A stretch of DNA of 10,639 nucleotides, taken from contig CAJLYN010000062.1 in the NCBI GenBank assembly GCA_905210875.1, positions 1 through 10,639 of the forward strand, written 5' to 3'. The translations under genes and the position numbers were made by a program. Source of the DNA: an uncultured Bacteroides sp. Lineage in GTDB: Bacteria; Bacteroidota; Bacteroidia; Bacteroidales; UBA11471. Shown here piece after piece: positions 6,518-10,639 of this stretch. The notes beneath the pieces were generated by a model. That model saw only the letters and a list, made by a program, of their open reading frames with translations. It did not search any database and was not told where the DNA came from. Numbering within the stretch: the stretch's first letter is position 1; each line of letters opens with the position of its first letter.

Positions 6518-8357
6518 CGTCTACAATCAGGTTTTCGATAATAAAATTCTGGCGTTCCATGGTGTTTTTCCCCATGTAGAATTCGAGCAGCTCTTTCACG
6601 GAGTCCTCCTTGCGCAGGGTTACCGGGTCGAGACGGATGTCTTCTCCGATGAATGCCTTGAACTCATCGGGGGAGATTTCTCCCAAGCCTTTGAATCGGG
6701 TGATTTCGGCGTTCTCGCCGAAATATCTGATGGCATCGATGCGTTCCTGGTCGGTATAGCAGTAGCGTGTCTCTTTCTTGTCGCGCACGCGGAAGAGGGG
6801 GGTCTGCAAGATGTAGACGTGCCCTTTCTTGATGAGGTCGGGGAAGAATTGCAGCAGGAAGGTGAGTGTGAGCAGTCTGATGTGCATGCCGTCGTCGTCG
6901 GCATCGGTGGCGATGATCACCTTGTTGTAGCGCAGCCCCTCGATGCCGTCTTCGACGTTGAGGGCGGCTTGCAGCAGGTTGAACTCTTCGTTTTCGTAGA
7001 CCACCTCACGCGTCTGGCCGTAGCTGTTGAGCGGTTTGCCCCGCAGGCTGAAAATGGCTTGCGTGTCGGCGTTGCGGCTCTTGCCTATCGAGCCCGAGGC
7101 CGAGTCGCCCTCGGTAATGAAGATGCAGGTCTCGTCGCGCAGGTCGCCTTTGGGGTCGTTGTAGTGTATGCGGCAGTCTTGCAGTTTGCGGTTGTGTAGG
7201 TTGGCCTTCTTGGCCCGCTCACGGGCAATCTTCGAGACACCGGCAATGGCTTTGCGCTCTTTCTCGGAGTCTTGTATCTTTTTGAGCAGTATCTCTTTGG
7301 TCTCGCTGTTGCGGTGGAGGTAGTTGTCGAGCTCCTTTTTCAGGAAGTCGCCGATGAACTTGTTCACCGTGGGGCCGCCGGGACCCATGTCGCGCGAACT
7401 GAGTTTGGTCTTGGTCTGCGACTCAAACACGGGCTCCTCGACCTTGATGCTGATGGCGGCCACCATGCCGTTGCGGATGTCGGCGTATTCAAAGTTTTTG
7501 GAGTAAAACTCCTTGATGGTGCGCGACACGGCCTCCTTGAAGGCCGACAGGTGGGTGCCGCCCAGTATGGTGTGCTGGCCGTTGACAAACGAGTAGAACT
7601 CCTCGCCGTACTGGTCGTTGTGGGTGATGACCACCTCGATGTCGTCGCCTTTGAGGTGTATCATGGGATAGAGCGGGGTGGCGGTCATCTTCTCGTTGAG
7701 CAGGTCGACGAGGCCGTTTTTCGAGGTGTAGCGCACGCCGTTGTAGATAAAGGTGAGGCCGGCGTTGAGGTAGGTGTAGTTCTTGATGAGGGCCACGACA
7801 AACTCTTCGCGGTATTTGTAGTCGATGAATATCGAACTGTCGGGCTTGAAGCTCACCCAGGTGCCGTTGTTCTGGTCGGTGGGGGCGATGGCGCTCTCTT
7901 CGACCTTGTTGCCGCAGGTGTAGGTTACGCTTTTGCATTTGCCGTCGCGGTAGGCCTCGATGCGGAATTCCGACGAGAGGGCGTTGACGGCCTTGATACC
8001 TACACCGTTGAGGCCGACCGATTTTTTGAAGGCCTTGGAGTCGTACTTGGCACCGGTGTTCATCTTGGAGGAGACGTCGACCACCTTGTCGAGGGGGATT
8101 CCCCGTCCGTAGTCGCGCACCGACACGCGGTCGTCTTCGATGTCGACGATAATCTGTTTGCCATAGCCCATCATGAACTCGTCGATGGCGTTGTCGATAA
8201 CCTCTTTGAGCAGTACATAGATGCCGTCGTCGGCGTGGGAGCCGTCGCCGAGTTTGCCGATGTACATGCCGGGGCGTCGGCGAATGTGCTCTTTCCAGTC
8301 GAGCGTGCGTATACTTTCGGAACCGTATTCGATGTCTTGGGTGTTGTCTTCTGCCAT
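6504..8357 (-). CDS. parE: DNA topoisomerase IV subunit B (ParE), GyrB/ParE family
   Basis: This 617-residue ATPase subunit pairs with ParC to unlink and relax DNA, chiefly to separate daughter chromosomes. It has all type IIA B-subunit motifs in order: the GHKL ATPase site with E52 and N56 ([10 protein letters not shown]), GRGIP (84-88) and [11 protein letters not shown] (115-125); the transducer with the QTKTK loop (K316, K318); and the TOPRIM domain with EGDSASG (416-422), the metal-binding DADDD (485-489), and the PLFRV and RFKGLGE (554-560) segments. The length and the EGDSASG/RFKGLGE variants fit the ParE type of Bacteroidota rather than its GyrB; this assignment is from remembered family features, and a GyrB reading is the alternative. 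It follows the RNase R gene by 33 bp and runs 14 bp into coaD. No parC is in the window. Confidence 0.92.
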   Translation of the reverse strand: MAEDNTQDIEYGSESIRTLDWKEHIRRRPGMYIGKLGDGSHADDGIYVLLKEVIDNAIDEFMMGYGKQIIVDIEDDRVSVRDYGRGIPLDKVVDVSSKMNTGAKYDSKAFKKSVGLNGVGIKAVNALSSEFRIEAYRDGKCKSVTYTCGNKVEESAIAPTDQNNGTWVSFKPDSSIFIDYKYREEFVVALIKNYTYLNAGLTFIYNGVRYTSKNGLVDLLNEKMTATPLYPMIHLKGDDIEVVITHNDQYGEEFYSFVNGQHTILGGTHLSAFKEAVSRTIKEFYSKNFEYADIRNGMVAAISIKVEEPVFESQTKTKLSSRDMGPGGPTVNKFIGDFLKKELDNYLHRNSETKEILLKKIQDSEKERKAIAGVSKIARERAKKANLHNRKLQDCRIHYNDPKGDLRDETCIFITEGDSASGSIGKSRNADTQAIFSLRGKPLNSYGQTREVVYENEEFNLLQAALNVEDGIEGLRYNKVIIATDADDDGMHIRLLTLTFLLQFFPDLIKKGHVYILQTPLFRVRDKKETRYCYTDQERIDAIRYFGENAEITRFKGLGEISPDEFKAFIGEDIRLDPVTLRKEDSVKELLEFYMGKNTMERQNFIIENLIVDDEDL

Positions 8358-8390
8358 GGTATGCGGGTATGAGTGAGAGGTTGTAAGGTG

Positions 8391-10639
8391 TTATCTGCGG
8401 CGTTTGTGACGGCGGGCCTTTTTCAGACCGAAATCTTTCGGAGAGAGGCCTTTGGCAGGTTTTCCGGGTTTCTTGGCGACGGGTGTGGCGGCCGGTCGGT
8501 CGGCGAGATGCCCTTCGAGGGCGAAGTCGATTTGGCGGCGTTCGAGGTCGACCCGGGCAATGACAATGCGCAGCGGGTCGCCCAGGCAGTAGCGGCGGTG
8601 GGTGCGGCGGCCTACGAGGCGGTAGTTTTTCTCGTCGAACTCGTAATAGTCGTCGTCGAGGTCGCGCATGGGAACGAGACCTTCGCACTTGTTCTCGTCG
8701 ATTTCGACATAGAGGCCGTGGTCGGAAATACCTGAAATGGTGCCGTCGTAGGTCTGTCCCAGCCGTTCGCCGAGGTATTCGGCCTGCTTGTACTTGATGG
8801 AGGCTCGTTCGGCATTGGCGGCGAGCTGTTCCATGTCTGAGGCATGTTTGCACTTCTCTTCGAGTTTCTCCTTGTCGACCGAACGGCCGTTGTTCAGGTA
8901 GCGTTCGAGCAGACGGTGCACCATCATGTCGGGGTAGCGGCGTATGGGCGAGGTGAAGTGGGTGTAATAGTCAAAGGCCAGTCCATAGTGGCCGATGTTG
9001 TCGGTCGTATACACGGCCTTGGCCATGGTGCGTATGGTGAGTGTCGAGATGAGATTCTCCTCGGGGGTATTGTGTACCTGCGAAAGCATCTGGTTGATGG
9101 AGTCGGTGATTTCGTTCCGTGTGCCGGTGGCTTTCAGTTTCAACCCCAGCCGATGGACAAATTCCGAGAGGGTGGCCATCTTTTCGGGGTCGGGGTTGTC
9201 GTGTACGCGGTAGACAAAACTTTTCGGTGTCTTCCCCTTGGGGGTACGGCCTATGGTCTCGGCAACGGTGCGGTTGGCCAGTAGCATGAACTCCTCGATG
9301 AGTTTGTTGGCCTCTTTCGATACCTTGTTGTAGACGCCGATGGGGCGGCCGTTTTCGTCGATGATGAATTTCATCTCCTGTCGGTCGAAGTCGATGGATC
9401 CGTGGGCAAATCGCTGTTGCCGCAGGGCTGTAGCCAGACGGTTGAGGGTGAGTATCTCTTCGGCACAGTCGCCATGGCCTGTCTCGATGACCTCTTGTGC
9501 CTCTTCGTAGGCGAAGCGGCGGTCGGAGCGAATGACCGTGCGGGCGATATGCGATTTTTTTACGTGGGCATTCTCGTCGAGGATGAAGATGACCGAGAAG
9601 CAGAGTTTCTCTTCCTGCGGACGCAGCGAGCAGATGTGGTTGCACAGCCGCTCGGGCAGCATGGGTACGGTACGGTCGACTAGGTACACCGATGTGCCTC
9701 TCTGGTAGGCTTCGCGGTCGATGGGGCTTCCCTCCTTGACGTAGTGGGTTACGTCGGCAATGTGTACGCCCACCTCCCACTCTCCGTCGGGGGTGCGGCG
9801 CAGGGAGAGGGCATCGTCGAAGTCTTTGGCGTCGGCCGGGTCGATGGTGAAGGTGGTAACCGGGCGGAAGTCTTCACGTCGGGCTATCTCCTCGTCGGTA
9901 ATTTTCTCGTCGATGGCATCGGCGATTTTTTCGAGCTCTTCGGGGTATCGTGTGGGCAGGCCGAACTCGGCGAGTATGGCATGCATCTCGGTGTTGTTCT
10001 CGCCGCTTTGTCCCAGTATCTCTATGATTTCTCCCACGGGGCTGTCGCTATGTATCGGCCAGTCGGTGAGCCGGGCGACGACCTTTTCGCCCTCTTTGGC
10101 TCCGAGGGCTTGTGCTGCGGGAATGTCGACGTGCGAGTCGAAGGCGCGGCTGTCGACCCTCAGGCGGGTCTCTTTCGGGCCGATTTTCTCGACCGTGCCC
10201 ACAATCTGCTGGGCGGCGCGCCGCTCGATGATATCGGTAACTTCGGCTTCGCCTTTATATTTGCCGTGATTGATGGGCATGTACTCCACCCGGTCGCCCA
10301 CCACATTGAACTCCAGGCTGATGTCGGATACCTCATAGTCCTCGGTGGAAAGCGGGATCTTCTCCGCCAGGCCGCCGGCGACAGTGGCCTCCAGCATTTC
10401 CGTATAGTCATTGCTGGAATAGAGGGTGCGCAGGTACTCTTCAAAGTTAGTTTCCCGTTGGGAGCGGTAAGTGTCCGCATAGATGGTGGCGCTCAGGTTG
10501 TTCAGCTCCATTTTGGCGCCGTTGCGGATGTTGATGCAGGTGATCCGCACCGAGGCGTACAGGAGCAGGAAAGAGATGAGCATGACGACCCCGACTACAA
10601 AGAAGCAGGCAAAGAAAGTGATCTCGCCTCGCTCATTGC
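8391..10639 (-). CDS. rnr: Ribonuclease R, N-terminus replaced in frame by foreign sequence at a likely chimeric junction
   Basis: From about position 10277 down, this frame encodes the RNB-family 3'-to-5' exoribonuclease RNase R, which degrades structured RNA. Counting from the ATG at 10583, a cold-shock-like segment lies at about 125-200, the RNB catalytic domain at about 235-560, and an S1 domain at about 608-690, followed by a very basic tail (KARRHKRRR) that may bind RNA or ribosomes. The magnesium-binding aspartates D248, D254, D256 and D257 (TIDPADAKDFDDAL) keep the spacing of E. coli D272, D278, D280 and D281. TSPIRRYPDMMVHRLL (544-559) is the other family signature. The true N-terminus (a helical region and first cold-shock domain, roughly 90 residues) is missing: residues before about 102 do not match RNase R and resemble a pilin-type protein, and the frame stays open to the window edge, so no authentic start is visible. 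It is upstream of parE by 33 bp, in the same unit. Confidence 0.88.
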   Translation of the reverse strand, partial: NERGEITFFACFFVVGVVMLISFLLLYASVRITCINIRNGAKMELNNLSATIYADTYRSQRETNFEEYLRTLYSSNDYTEMLEATVAGGLAEKIPLSTEDYEVSDISLEFNVVGDRVEYMPINHGKYKGEAEVTDIIERRAAQQIVGTVEKIGPKETRLRVDSRAFDSHVDIPAAQALGAKEGEKVVARLTDWPIHSDSPVGEIIEILGQSGENNTEMHAILAEFGLPTRYPEELEKIADAIDEKITDEEIARREDFRPVTTFTIDPADAKDFDDALSLRRTPDGEWEVGVHIADVTHYVKEGSPIDREAYQRGTSVYLVDRTVPMLPERLCNHICSLRPQEEKLCFSVIFILDENAHVKKSHIARTVIRSDRRFAYEEAQEVIETGHGDCAEEILTLNRLATALRQQRFAHGSIDFDRQEMKFIIDENGRPIGVYNKVSKEANKLIEEFMLLANRTVAETIGRTPKGKTPKSFVYRVHDNPDPEKMATLSEFVHRLGLKLKATGTRNEITDSINQMLSQVHNTPEENLISTLTIRTMAKAVYTTDNIGHYGLAFDYYTHFTSPIRRYPDMMVHRLLERYLNNGRSVDKEKLEEKCKHASDMEQLAANAERASIKYKQAEYLGERLGQTYDGTISGISDHGLYVEIDENKCEGLVPMRDLDDDYYEFDEKNYRLVGRRTHRRYCLGDPLRIVIARVDLERRQIDFALEGHLADRPAATPVAKKPGKPAKGLSPKDFGLKKARRHKRRR
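10278..10639 (-). other. Foreign TadE/TadG-like pilin-type membrane protein fragment fused to rnr
   Basis: This stretch, about 120 codons in the rnr frame, begins at the window edge with RGEITFFACFFVVGVVMLIS, a short charged start with an acidic residue followed by a long hydrophobic helix, as in TadE/TadG-like pilus proteins. It continues with NIRNGAKMELNNLSATIYA and ends at SLEFNVVGDRVEYM, all typical of small Flp/Tad-locus proteins of Clostridia. Serine is mostly TCC or AGC and Gly/Leu/Val mostly GGC, CTG and GTG, unlike the TCG-rich genes to the left. The fragment is incomplete at its 5' side, and its own C-terminus is replaced by RNase R. The family call is from pattern recognition and moderate in confidence; the change in character at about 10280 is clear. 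Confidence 0.6.

Noticed and set aside
7272..8372. Plus-strand frame of 366 codons opposite parE
   Set aside because: Its product is a Val/Asp/Gly-rich string typical of the complement of a coding strand, while parE on the minus strand has every family motif.
7489..8853. Minus-strand frame of 454 codons across the parE-rnr boundary
   Set aside because: Arg/Pro/His-rich product in a shifted frame of two clear genes; no domain.
8391..10639. A genuine membrane-tethered RNase R as a novel system
   Set aside because: The codon preference and family both change abruptly at the junction, the normal N-terminal domains are lost, and the other window end shows the same kind of break, so a misassembly is much more likely.

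Overview
The window looks like ordinary housekeeping DNA from a member of the Bacteroidota, most likely Bacteroidales. The evidence is a diheme b558-type succinate dehydrogenase/fumarate reductase cytochrome b gene directly before the flavoprotein gene, a ParE-type topoisomerase with EGDSASG and RFKGLGE motifs, the order parE-coaD-S41 protease, AT-rich gaps with promoters of the form TTTG-N19/20-TAnnTTTG, and no Shine-Dalgarno sites. The family or genus cannot be fixed by eye. All genes lie on the minus strand except one HU gene.

Layout from left to right. Positions 1-958 hold the start of a fumarate reductase/succinate dehydrogenase operon, with the frdC-like cytochrome b gene followed by a truncated frdA; its promoter is at 1031-1062. 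Positions 1085-3767 hold a compact three-gene unit, transcribed right to left: rhomboid protease, second rhomboid protease, membrane-anchored endonuclease/exonuclease/phosphatase-fold protein. The 268-bp gap at 3768-4035 carries divergent promoters, the right-hand one for an HU gene (4036-4308). A very long perfect hairpin at 4325-4374 ends HU on one strand and the next operon on the other. Positions 4383-10277 hold a second tight unit, transcribed right to left: RNase R, ParE, CoaD, secreted S41 protease, with gaps of 33 bp, then overlaps of 14 and 4 bp.

Both ends of the window appear chimeric. On the right, the RNase R reading frame loses its family N-terminus near position 10280 and is joined in frame to a TadE/TadG-like pilin-type membrane segment with the look of a Clostridia protein. 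On the left, FrdA breaks off just after its FAD-binding glycine motif, near position 41, and continues in frame as a hydrophobic stretch with a basic tail, like the end of a Gram-positive wall-anchored protein. The simplest reading is a metagenome contig with misjoined ends at short shared motifs, rather than real gene fusions.

I looked for a novel system and found none. The core genes are familiar families in a familiar order; the observations most worth checking are the two junctions and a few regulatory-looking dyads in the gaps.
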